A stretch of 5,844 nucleotides of DNA from Oligoflexales bacterium (GCA_015232735.1 JADFZC010000176.1:1-5844), one strand, 5' to 3'; counted from the stretch's first letter, positions 1 to 5,844 are shown. A program made the numbers and translations. Notes: generated by a model from the letters alone, not told the origin.

Positions 1-312
1 AAAAGCGTCGGCATCCTCTTCACTGTCGAAGTAATCCGCCTTCAGTCCCCATGAACGCCAGCATCCAGCAAGCCGGTGAAATACCTGTCTTGCATCGTTT
101 TCGCCCTCGCCCTCGGAAGTGACATGGGATTTCAAATATTTTTGAGCCAATATATCCGAAGAAACCTGGTTCCAGAAGTCTGGTACGGTGATCTCTTTCC
201 TTACGCTCGAAAGGCTTCCGTCACTCTTGACAAGAAGAGAATTTCGTTTCTCAAATTTTATACCGTCATAAGGGTGACCATGTTTTTTCGTAAAACGGCG
301 CGATATCTTCAT
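1..312 (-). CDS. nrdJ: Adenosylcobalamin-dependent (class II) ribonucleoside-diphosphate reductase, N-terminal part, truncated by window edge
   Basis: Cytoplasmic enzyme that reduces ribonucleotides to deoxyribonucleotides with adenosylcobalamin as radical generator, so it needs neither oxygen nor a separate radical subunit. The 104 codons present run without a stop off the left edge; the family is roughly 700-1200 residues, so most of the protein, including all catalytic cysteines, lies outside. Recognition rests on the conserved N-terminus: MKISRRFTKK at residues 1-10, then FEKR, a VPDFWNQV segment, ILAQKY and the block ENDARQVFHRLAGCW followed by an SEEDADAF stretch. These are hallmarks of the B12-dependent reductase N-terminal region. 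I chose the ATG at 312 because MKISRRFT is the usual family start and an AAAAGGA ribosome site lies 9 bases upstream. An in-frame ATG at 381 with a weaker GGAA site would add 23 residues. No cobalamin riboswitch or NrdR box was recognisable upstream. Identification is firm from sequence memory; the class II assignment could be confirmed from the missing part. Confidence 0.9.
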   Translation of the reverse strand, partial: MKISRRFTKKHGHPYDGIKFEKRNSLLVKSDGSLSSVRKEITVPDFWNQVSSDILAQKYLKSHVTSEGEGENDARQVFHRLAGCWRSWGLKADYFDSEEDADAF

Positions 313-321
313 GTGCCTTAA

Positions 322-328
322 TCCTTTT
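322..328 (-). promoter_or_regulatory. Ribosome binding site of nrdJ (AAAAGGA)
   Basis: On the minus strand AAAAGGA is followed by a 9-base spacer and the ATG at 312. It supports that start over the in-frame ATG at 381, which has only GGAA 6 bases upstream. Confidence 0.6.
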
Positions 329-608
329 GAATTAATTTGCCTGATGCCTGTAAAGATCCCGTACTTCACAGTAATAAACATATGCTGTTCCAATAACGTA
401 AAGTCAGTTTCAATATTCATGCCAAAGCAACTCAAAACCAGGTATTACCCATTCAATATTCGTAAACTGCTCTCACCAGAGCCTTTTGCCTTTGGCGTTG
501 AAAAGACGGATGCGGATGGTATATTTTTTCAGTAGCGGGAATCACATTTTTCAACAGTGTTTTCAAGGTGATCTAATGTTTTAAATTCCAAAAAATGACA
601 GAGGGATT

Positions 609-692
609 TCATCCATAGGAACCCTTGAACACCGGTATACTGAAATGGATCAATGCAACAGTAAACACAACATATGCGTTAAGGTCACACAT
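609..692 (-). pseudogene. Short frame beginning like a CooT-family nickel-binding protein, probably a truncated remnant
   Basis: The 27-codon frame opens with MCDLNAYVV, which matches the characteristic start of CooT-family proteins: about 60-70 residues, a Cys at position 2 that binds nickel in the characterised homologues, then a short hydrophobic strand. An excellent ribosome site, AGGTGA, sits 7 bases before the ATG at 692. After residue 9 the resemblance stops: the remaining 18 residues do not look like the expected basic/acidic beta-barrel sequence, and a TGA ends the frame at 609. The other two minus frames downstream do not restore the family pattern. I read it as a gene that lost its body by deletion or replacement just after codon 9. 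It could instead be a genuine short peptide or a chance match, because only nine residues carry the signal. Confidence 0.3.
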
Positions 693-742
693 CGTCAAAT
701 CACCTTTATAAGAAGAAGAAGGTATGGCGGAAGAGGCCAAAG

Positions 743-785
743 TTGACATCCCATTTTTCAATCCGGGAAAATGTCAATTTTCCAG
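743..785. repeat. Inverted repeat TTGACAT/ATGTCAA, resembling an IS21-type terminal repeat region
   Basis: TTGACAT at 743-749 and ATGTCAA at 771-777 form 7-base inverted arms separated by 21 bases. Read on the minus strand, the right arm lies in CTGGAAAATTGACAT (785-771), and the left one in GGGATGTCAAC. From memory, GGAAAATTGACA-like strings recur in the multiple terminal repeats of IS21-family elements. No transposase or helper ATPase frame is present nearby, so at best this is an orphan end. It may equally be an operator or chance AT-rich symmetry. Confidence 0.22.
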
Positions 786-984
786 CAAAGGACTATTGGC
801 TTGGAGAACCATTTTTCTATATAGCTTCAGCTATTATACTGAATTTCAGTCATAATCTGGCATTTCCTGCAATCCTGACATGAACTCATCACCCTCCTGT
901 TTTCCTGTCATATTTTAACTATTAATAAATATTGGTTTTATTTTGCAATGCGCTTATCCAAGGAATAGACCGGACAGAAAGAAA

Positions 985-1119
985 TCACATATCCGCACCT
1001 TTCCTGTCACGGAAAATGATTTCAGCATTTCCCATGACAAAAACAGGCGACTGCCATTGTCGGCGCTTAAGTGCAAGTGTCTTAACACCCATCGTGGCAC
1101 AATGATTGCATGGCACCAT
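985..1119 (-). CDS. Doubtful 44-residue frame with an N-terminal CxxC
   Basis: The frame starts at the ATG at 1119 and ends with TGA at 985. It begins MVPCNHC, giving one CxxC pair (residues 4 and 7), then a basic stretch (KRR at 18-20) and a mixed strand-like segment ending GADM. The composition is more protein-like than the other frames here, but I recognise no family and see no ribosome site in front of the ATG. It could be a fragment of a zinc-ribbon protein or noncoding. An overlapping 60-codon minus frame at 954-1136 in another register looks less protein-like. Confidence 0.15.
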   Translation of the reverse strand: MVPCNHCATMGVKTLALKRRQWQSPVFVMGNAEIIFRDRKGADM

Positions 1120-1242
1120 AAGTATTGTTCATCCATGTATACAATGATGTCTTCAAAAATTACGAAAAAACATCGAATAACTTTGTAGGATGGTATCCCT
1201 TGAAGTAAACAAAGATTTTTGAAAAATGGTGGAAAGACAGTG

Positions 1243-4149
1243 TTATCTCAAAATGAAAGCTTCAAGCTTTTCACGTTCCGAATATGAATCATGCCACTGG
1301 GGTGCTGATGTGACAAATTCGAAAAGACCCCCTTGCGATTTTATCACATCTTCGCACCCCTTTTGGCCGATAAGGCTCATGGCCCTGCAAAACTGGACAA
1401 ACCATTTGGAAAAAACGCGCTCCGGATCCAACAGATTTTTCTGTGCCATTTGGAAAACCCAGCCTTCATAGGATTCAGTGATGAACTTATGGGATAAAGG
1501 ATCCAGGTTTATAAAGGGAAAGTAGCCAAGAACCTTGGCTTTGGCGGTTTTGGCGTTTCTCCACTGCTCATGTGCGATGGCGATTTGCCCCATGATAAAG
1601 TCGCCGTCTTCATGCATTCCTTCCTGAAAAGCCTTGATGGCAATTCCCTTGCAGTAATGGACAGGTAATCTCCTAGGGGTTTTGAAATCAAGTTCCCTGA
1701 CAAAACTTATGATATTTTCGAGGTTTTCAGGCGATATTCTTTTTACGTGCCTGGGGGACGAAGCCTTCCTGTCAGCCGTCGCAGGCTGTAAAGACTCGAT
1801 TACAAGAGGATGGGAGACAAGTTTTTGATAAAGGTCATGGGCGCAAAAAATCTGGGCATCCTTTTTCGTTCCGGCATGAAATTCCGAAGACGCGACCCTT
1901 TCGCCATTTTTTAACTGGGTGGCGGCAATCATCGCAAAAAGTGGATTATTCGAAGGCCCGCTCTGTGAGACCAGCAGAAATTCAATTTTGCTGAAGAGGT
2001 TTTTCTGCATCATGGTATTCAACTTGGGCCGGACATCTTCCGGAAGAGCTCCGTGGCTGATTCCAGGCAAGGAATCCGAGGCAGCGGGTTCGGATGCATA
2101 AACCTCCACACTGTTGCCCGTATCTGATACGAAGTCTGAGTCAGAAGGTTCGCGTGCATACACCGGCACACCTTCTCCTTCATCAGGCTTATATTCCAAG
2201 TCTGAAGGTTCACCTATGTCAACCGGATTATGATCACTTCCTTCACAGGCCTCGGAAATGGAGGTAATGGGCTTTTCATTTTCAGTCTGTCCGCTCTGCA
2301 GCCACCCATCAATCTGTTCAAAAAGATTCCGGCACGCAAGCTGTTGGGATGTCATCTTCGATTTCGCCTTGAACACAGGAGTTGAAAAATCCATGTTTCC
2401 GGTTTTTATTTTCAGTTTTGTGGCATAAACGCCGCAATCATCCTTGAATTGCATGATTTCAGGGAAAGGATACCCCCTTTTCTGGCAGAACTCCCATAAC
2501 TTTCCTTTCGGGTTGCCATTTTTCAGTTCAGATTCCAGCTCATCATCCGCAGCGGGGGTTTGATCTGAGGATTTTACGCGCTTGAATATCGATCTGTTTT
2601 TGTCATCGCGCTGCAAAATCTGCGTCTCCTCAACAGCAGCTGCAAAGGCGCCAAGCTGCTGCAAATCAGCTCTTCGGCCCCAGAAGGCCTCGGCAAGGGC
2701 TGAGACCCTGAAAGGCCCCTCATCTTTACCAATAAGGCGGCATATATCCTCGAAGCCCGGCATCCTTAATGGTCTGCTTTTGATATTGTGCCTGCCAGAG
2801 GCATCGAGCTCTCTTTCAATCACAAGGCCGTCGCGCCCAATCACAATATCATCATGATCGAGGCTGAGAGCAAGCTGCTCTTTTGCGGTTTCATCCCCGT
2901 GAACAAGAATCACACTCTTCGGCGAAAGTGTTCTTACAAGGCTGCACATCTGAAGCCTGTCGGCATGAGCCGATAAGCCATAGCTTTTCAACATGCAATT
3001 CAGGCTCACTTTTCGCCCTCCAACATCAACAGGTTCATCACACGTTCCACTTATGGCCCTCTTTAAAAGCTCGGCACCAGGGGATTCCTCATCCTGATAT
3101 CCAGTGATCAGGATGGCATCATTTTTATTTTCAGCAATATTGGCGGCATAAAATGCGGAAGGTCCGCCGCTCAGCATTCCGGATGATGACACTATTATGC
3201 ACGGAGCCGTCGTCAGCACCTTTTTTCTTTCAGTGGAATCTTCTACCGGGTTTATGAATTTCCCATAAAAGGGATGGCCGCTTTTTGCGATATGATTGAT
3301 GGAGCGTGTCGTGTAGCGGGGGTATCTGCCATAAACATTGCAGACCTTTCGGACCATTCCGTCTACAAATATAGGAACCTCTGGAATCCGTTTCTCCTGC
3401 ATGGCCTGCCTTATGATGCATAGAACTTCCTGCGCCCTTCCTATTGCAAAGGCGGGGATCAGGACACGCCCCTGATTTATGCAGATTTCCGCCAGCATTG
3501 AAACAAGATCGGACTCTGCCATATTGCGGTCCGAATGCAGCCGTCCGCCATAAGTTGATTCGGTCACAACAATATCGGCCTTATATGGCGGCATATCGAG
3601 CGCAGGAACGGTCCTTTGGGACGAAACGCTATAATCACCAGTAAAAAGGATTGAGCCGGACGGCGTTGATATGTGGATCATCGCAGCGCCGAGAATATGG
3701 CTGGCGGGCAGAAAACATATGCGGATATCATCAAAAACGATCATCTCGCCAAAATGGGTCATAACAACCCGCTGCATGAGGGATTCAACCTGTTTTTCAT
3801 GGTAAAGCGGAAACTCTCCCTCAAGGCTCAAACCGCTTTCCATCAATCTCAAAGCATCATGAAACAGAATGGAAATCAAATCAAAGGTTGGTGGAGTCAT
3901 ATAAACAGGAGTGGCGGGGAAAATATTGTGGACAAGCGGCAGAGCCCCTGTATGATCCATGTGTGCGTGCGTAATGAAAACGCCATCCAGTCTGATGTCC
4001 GAAAGATAATCGATGTCAGGCAATTGATTATCTCTTTTAAATCTGATTCCGCAATCAATCAGAAAATTTTGATCACCTATGCTGATGACACTGCAAGAGG
4101 CCCCTATTGCCGACGCTCCACCCAGAAGCTTGATTTTTACTTTTTTCAT
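1243..4149 (-). CDS. Metallo-beta-lactamase/beta-CASP RNA nuclease with C-terminal double-stranded-RNA-binding domains
   Basis: A 968-residue cytoplasmic protein predicted to cut RNA with a two-zinc centre, like bacterial RNase J and archaeal/eukaryotic CPSF73 relatives. Visible catalytic motifs: HAHMDH at 61-66 (H61, H63, D65, H66), H151 in PASHILGA, D172 in FTGDYS, motif A E197 in TESTYG, the beta-CASP segment with IPAFAIGRAQE (231-241) and SSSGMLSGG (321-329), motif B H395 in SAHAD, and motif C H417 in LVHGD. The set is complete, so it should be active. This core ends near 450; the rest is unusual. Residues 460-525 look like a winged helix, 545-615 and 704-778 like dsRNA-binding domains, 640-700 is an acidic repeat linker, and 800-968 is an unrecognised, mainly helical domain. 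The family core is normally 430-550 residues. The start is supported by the conserved LGGASAIGAS N-terminus; the ribosome site (AGG, 5 bases upstream) is weak. The gene stands alone, divergent from the transporter. The beta-CASP call is firm; substrate and exo- versus endonuclease mode are unknown. Confidence 0.93.
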   Translation of the reverse strand: MKKVKIKLLGGASAIGASCSVISIGDQNFLIDCGIRFKRDNQLPDIDYLSDIRLDGVFITHAHMDHTGALPLVHNIFPATPVYMTPPTFDLISILFHDALRLMESGLSLEGEFPLYHEKQVESLMQRVVMTHFGEMIVFDDIRICFLPASHILGAAMIHISTPSGSILFTGDYSVSSQRTVPALDMPPYKADIVVTESTYGGRLHSDRNMAESDLVSMLAEICINQGRVLIPAFAIGRAQEVLCIIRQAMQEKRIPEVPIFVDGMVRKVCNVYGRYPRYTTRSINHIAKSGHPFYGKFINPVEDSTERKKVLTTAPCIIVSSSGMLSGGPSAFYAANIAENKNDAILITGYQDEESPGAELLKRAISGTCDEPVDVGGRKVSLNCMLKSYGLSAHADRLQMCSLVRTLSPKSVILVHGDETAKEQLALSLDHDDIVIGRDGLVIERELDASGRHNIKSRPLRMPGFEDICRLIGKDEGPFRVSALAEAFWGRRADLQQLGAFAAAVEETQILQRDDKNRSIFKRVKSSDQTPAADDELESELKNGNPKGKLWEFCQKRGYPFPEIMQFKDDCGVYATKLKIKTGNMDFSTPVFKAKSKMTSQQLACRNLFEQIDGWLQSGQTENEKPITSISEACEGSDHNPVDIGEPSDLEYKPDEGEGVPVYAREPSDSDFVSDTGNSVEVYASEPAASDSLPGISHGALPEDVRPKLNTMMQKNLFSKIEFLLVSQSGPSNNPLFAMIAATQLKNGERVASSEFHAGTKKDAQIFCAHDLYQKLVSHPLVIESLQPATADRKASSPRHVKRISPENLENIISFVRELDFKTPRRLPVHYCKGIAIKAFQEGMHEDGDFIMGQIAIAHEQWRNAKTAKAKVLGYFPFINLDPLSHKFITESYEGWVFQMAQKNLLDPERVFSKWFVQFCRAMSLIGQKGCEDVIKSQGGLFEFVTSAPQWHDSYSEREKLEAFILR
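2062..2211 (-). repeat. 60-base in-frame tandem repeat coding an acidic linker in the nuclease
   Basis: Inside the nuclease gene a 60-base period appears: units start at 2211 and 2151, with a partial third at 2091. Each begins with codons for EPSD or EPAA and ends with a VPVYAR, VEVYAS or similar tail, giving 20-residue repeats at residues 647-666, 667-686 and 687 onward. A divergent earlier copy may precede residue 647. The repeats are acidic and rich in Ser, Asp, Glu and Pro, so a flexible tether between the two putative dsRNA-binding domains is the natural reading. Confidence 0.75.
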
Positions 4150-4427
4150 ACAAACCTAAATCCCGTATTGCAGTTTCCCGGGTCTCTGAAACCTGCCTGC
4201 CCACGGATTCCTGATCTCAGATCCATTTTTTTTCGCAAATTGGATTTGATTGGGTATAAATCCGTTCTGGCTCCCGATAGCTGGCCATTTACTAACATAA
4301 TACACTGATATCTTACAAGTTTTATTTATCAGTCTTCAGGCAAGCGCCTAAAATCATGCATGAACCAGAACTTTTGAGAATTCCTGTCAGTCACTCGCAA
4401 CTACATAGAAATAATGTGAATTTTCTG

Positions 4428-4444
4428 ATATTATGATATAATAT
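4428..4444. repeat. AT-rich inverted repeat ATATTAT-GAT-ATAATAT, possible operator
   Basis: Perfect 7-base arms (4428-4434 and 4438-4444) flank a 3-base centre and overlap a TATAAT at 4437-4442. A symmetrical site over a -10 box would suit a repressor, but pure A/T symmetry arises easily by chance. It lies 86 bases before the transporter start. Confidence 0.25.
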
Positions 4445-4486
4445 GTAACATGTGGGCCTATACATTATTTGCCTTTGAAAGTCTTT

Positions 4487-4492
4487 TATAAT
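4487..4492 (+). promoter_or_regulatory. Candidate -10 box (TATAAT) for the transporter gene
   Basis: A perfect TATAAT 38 bases before the TTG start would place transcription start around 4499. The matching -35 is poor: TTATTT at 4465-4470 with 16-base spacing. An activator may therefore be needed, or the upstream TATAAT at 4437-4442 is used instead. Confidence 0.35.
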
Positions 4493-4499
4493 TTCACGT

Positions 4500-4513
4500 T
4501 AGGGCGTGCCCTA
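4500..4513. repeat. Palindrome TAGGGC-GT-GCCCTA just upstream of the transporter ribosome site
   Basis: Perfect 6-base arms around a 2-base centre, GC-rich within AT-rich surroundings, starting about where transcription from the TATAAT at 4487 would begin and ending 5 bases before the Shine-Dalgarno sequence. It could be an operator at +1 or a small hairpin at the very 5' end of the mRNA. Its position makes a regulatory role plausible; the regulator is unknown. Confidence 0.4.
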
Positions 4514-4518
4514 GAAAT

Positions 4519-4523
4519 GGAGA
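4519..4523 (+). promoter_or_regulatory. Ribosome binding site (GGAGA) deciding the TTG start of the transporter
   Basis: GGAGA sits 7 bases before TTG at 4531. In this frame a stop occurs at 4489-4491 and no ATG or GTG lies between it and 4531. The first in-frame ATG, at 4705, would remove the first membrane helix, so TTG is the likely start. Confidence 0.65.
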
Positions 4524-4530
4524 ATGCACC

Positions 4531-5781
4531 TTGGAAAAGAAATCGAAAAAAAGATGGTTAAATCTTATTATTTTGGCTGCAGGCGGCGGAATCATATTTC
4601 AGCTGCCATATTTAAGATACGCATTCTACGGCCAGCTTCAGGAGGCTTTGGCCCTAAACCATGAACAATATGGAAACCTGTTGACCGTTTATGCCCTGGT
4701 CGCCATGGTCTCCTATTTTCCGGGAGGATGGCTTGCTGACAGGGTCAGCGCAAGAAAGATGCTGACCTTCTCTTTTGTCTCGACAGGGCTGGCCGGTTTC
4801 TATTTTGCCAGATTTCCCTCCTATTCCATAAATATTCTCCTTCACGCCTTTTGGGGCGTTTCAACAATTCTTACATACTGGGCCGCTTTGATGAAGCTGA
4901 CCAGAACGCTGGGAGATTCTGACGAACAGGGAAGGGTATATGGTCTTCTTGAGGGGGGAAGGGGTTTGACATCGACGGTTGCGGCCTATGCCCTCCTCGC
5001 CCTCTATACGAATCTTGGAGGCGGAATCTTTGGCATCAGTTGGGTGATAAACTCTTATGCGGTTTTGAACGTCCTTTTTGGACTTCTGACCTGGTTTGTC
5101 GTGGATGACTACAAGGAAACCGAAATCAAACGGACGGGGAGAAAGATAACATTCGCAAAAGACATGCTGCGGGTGATGAAAATGCCTCAGGTATGGCTCC
5201 TTTGCGGAGTCGTATTTACGACCTATTCATCCTTTGCCGTGATGACCTATACCTCGCCTTATCTTCAAACCGTGTTCGCCATCTCCGGAACGCTGGCGGC
5301 GGGAATCGCCATATTTCAAAGATATGTCATGCAGTTTCTGGGCGGCGCCCTGGGGGGTATCGTTGCTGACACGATCGGATCAAGAACGAAGGTTCTGTTA
5401 TCCGGTTACATCATAATTCTTGCCACCCTGGCCGTTTTCCTGGTCATGCCCGGTACCCAGGATATGACCCTTTTGTGCGTTGCGAACGTTCTTGTCATGG
5501 GCATAACGGTTTACATAATGCGGGGACTGTACTTCGCTATTATAGACGAACTCAACGTTCCCCTTGAAATCACAGGAACCGCCATTGGATTTGCCTCACT
5601 AGTCGGTTATCTCCCGGATACCTTCATTTATAAAATGATCGGCGCATGGCTTGACAAATATCCGGGCGCTCAGGGATATCGCTACATGTTCACCTTCCTG
5701 CTTGTGGTCACAATCATCGGAACGGGAATCATGTTTGGAGTTATGGGATTTATCAAGAAGCAGAAGAAGTCGGCCACCTGA
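4531..5781 (+). CDS. Major facilitator superfamily transporter, YihN-like, substrate unknown
   Basis: A 416-residue inner-membrane carrier of normal MFS length with about 12 predicted helices in two halves. They lie near residues 10-28, 48-68, 78-95, 100-122, 147-165, 170-190, 220-240, 250-275, 287-305, 312-335, 345-365 and 387-408, with a charged cytoplasmic loop around 192-215. The helix 2-3 loop carries MFS motif A as GGWLADRVSARK (65-76). A matching half-motif, GGIVADTIGSRTK, occurs at 275-287 in the second half. A basic N-terminus (KKSKKR) and C-terminus (KKQKK) point to cytoplasmic ends. The segment EQGRVYGLLEGGRGL (132-146) recalls the uncharacterised YihN-like branch often annotated as nitrate/nitrite or sugar-phosphate permeases; the substrate cannot be read from sequence. 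The start codon is TTG. The gene is divergent from the nuclease and followed by a hairpin, so it is probably monocistronic. A palindrome before the ribosome site hints at regulation. Confidence 0.9.
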   Translation: MEKKSKKRWLNLIILAAGGGIIFQLPYLRYAFYGQLQEALALNHEQYGNLLTVYALVAMVSYFPGGWLADRVSARKMLTFSFVSTGLAGFYFARFPSYSINILLHAFWGVSTILTYWAALMKLTRTLGDSDEQGRVYGLLEGGRGLTSTVAAYALLALYTNLGGGIFGISWVINSYAVLNVLFGLLTWFVVDDYKETEIKRTGRKITFAKDMLRVMKMPQVWLLCGVVFTTYSSFAVMTYTSPYLQTVFAISGTLAAGIAIFQRYVMQFLGGALGGIVADTIGSRTKVLLSGYIIILATLAVFLVMPGTQDMTLLCVANVLVMGITVYIMRGLYFAIIDELNVPLEITGTAIGFASLVGYLPDTFIYKMIGAWLDKYPGAQGYRYMFTFLLVVTIIGTGIMFGVMGFIKKQKKSAT

Positions 5782-5808
5782 AGTTCTTTTTCATCAAGTT
5801 TAAGGAAA

Positions 5809-5828
5809 CCTCGTCCTTCAGGGCGAGG
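5809..5828 (+). terminator. Strong hairpin after the transporter gene; terminator or IS200/IS605-type end hairpin
   Basis: CCTCGTCC (5809-5816) pairs with GGGCGAGG (5821-5828) through 8 pairs including one G-T, closed by a TTCA loop, 27 bases after the transporter stop. Its position suits a terminator, but no T-run follows on the plus strand; on the minus strand only TTT follows. The string GTCCTTCAGGGCG also resembles the subterminal hairpins of IS200/IS605 elements, so the right edge might enter such an element. No transposase or TnpB code is visible before the window ends. Confidence 0.45.
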
Positions 5829-5844
5829 CCCTTCAAGCTAACCA

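Larger units (their letters stand above)
313..1242. other. Long intergenic region with decayed or doubtful short reading frames
   Basis: About 930 bases between the nrdJ start and the nuclease stop, AT-rich, with no frame that looks like a complete known protein. It must contain the nrdJ promoter, but no convincing -35/-10 pair for it is visible on the minus strand. A TATAAT occurs on the minus strand at 833-838 without a good -35, and a TTGGCT/TATATA pair with 16-base spacing occurs on the plus strand at 796-823 with no clear gene to serve. I see no GC-rich hairpin plus T-run after the nuclease stop at 1243, only an AT-rich palindrome at 1214-1226. Individually described items inside are the CooT-like remnant, the inverted repeat at 743-785 and a 44-codon frame at 985-1119. 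The mixture of partial signals suggests degraded genes or mobile DNA. Confidence 0.5.
4150..4530. other. Divergent intergenic region between nuclease and transporter
   Basis: This 381-base region holds the promoters for both neighbours. On the plus side, candidate -10 boxes and two palindromes lie close to the transporter and are listed separately. On the minus side, a TATTAT at 4297-4302 is a possible -10 for the nuclease, but no good -35 precedes it. No RNA gene, riboswitch fold or complete reading frame is evident. A plus-strand open frame that runs in from 3673 and ends at 4308 is the antisense of the nuclease gene. Confidence 0.5.

Noticed and set aside
76..321. 81-codon plus-strand frame over nrdJ
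   Set aside because: The opposite strand encodes a clearly conserved class II ribonucleotide reductase N-terminus over the same bases.
548..566. Two TTTTCAA copies 12 bases apart upstream of nrdJ
   Set aside because: Short, A/T-rich and without a matching known box; not enough to call an operator.
313..700. Cobalamin riboswitch expected upstream of a B12-dependent reductase
   Set aside because: No B12-box-like string or GC-rich multi-stem leader was found on the minus strand in this interval.
724..855. 43-codon plus-strand frame after an AGAAGG-like site
   Set aside because: Only one base separates the purine run from the ATG in its best alignment, it crosses the inverted repeat at 743-785, and the translation is unrecognised.
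827..889. 20-codon minus-strand frame with three cysteines spaced CxxCxxC behind a strong AGGAGG
   Set aside because: The AGGAGG is only 3 bases from this ATG, too close for normal use; the next ATG in another frame gives only 11 codons. No family match; possibly another decayed gene start.
943..1188. 81-codon plus-strand frame in the long gap
   Set aside because: Unrecognised, no ribosome site, and composition typical of random AT-rich DNA; a competing minus frame is no better than doubtful.
3673..4308. 211-codon plus-strand open frame antisense to the nuclease N-terminus
   Set aside because: It overlaps the conserved catalytic region of a firmly identified gene, its translation shows no recognisable family, and it has no ribosome site; it is a shadow of the minus-strand coding.
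1..5844. CRISPR array, tRNA or rRNA genes
   Set aside because: No regularly spaced direct repeats with unique spacers, no T-loop-like GGTTCGAATCC string and no rRNA-like sequence were seen on either strand.

Overview
The window looks like chromosomal DNA of a sulfate-reducer-type deltaproteobacterium (Desulfobacterota, possibly Desulfobacterales). This is an inference from gene style: an adenosylcobalamin-dependent (class II) ribonucleotide reductase, a trace of a CooT-like small nickel-binding protein, and moderate-GC genes separated by long AT-rich gaps. No rRNA or tRNA is present to confirm it.

Layout. (1) Positions 1-312, minus strand: the first 104 codons of a class II ribonucleotide reductase (nrdJ), cut by the window edge. 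(2) Positions 313-1242: about 930 bases without a convincing complete gene. This gap holds the nrdJ upstream region, a short minus-strand reading frame that opens like a CooT protein and then degenerates (609-692), an inverted repeat resembling an insertion-sequence terminus (743-785), and a few doubtful mini-ORFs. It reads as decayed DNA. (3) Positions 1243-4149, minus strand: one large gene for a 968-residue metallo-beta-lactamase/beta-CASP RNA nuclease. Its N-terminal 450 residues are a textbook catalytic core with all metal-ligand motifs. Its C-terminal half carries what I read as a winged-helix-like segment, two double-stranded-RNA-binding domains separated by an acidic linker of 20-residue tandem repeats, and an unrecognised C-terminal domain. 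(4) Positions 4150-4530: a divergent intergenic region with a candidate -10 box and two palindromes in front of the transporter. (5) Positions 4531-5781, plus strand: a 416-residue, 12-helix major facilitator superfamily transporter starting at TTG, followed by a strong hairpin at 5809-5828.

The three main genes show no shared pathway: DNA precursor synthesis, RNA processing or decay, and small-molecule transport. The nuclease and the transporter are divergently transcribed and could share regulation, but nothing in the sequence demands it. The most notable item is the beta-CASP nuclease with two apparent dsRNA-binding domains, an architecture I do not recognise as a described bacterial enzyme.
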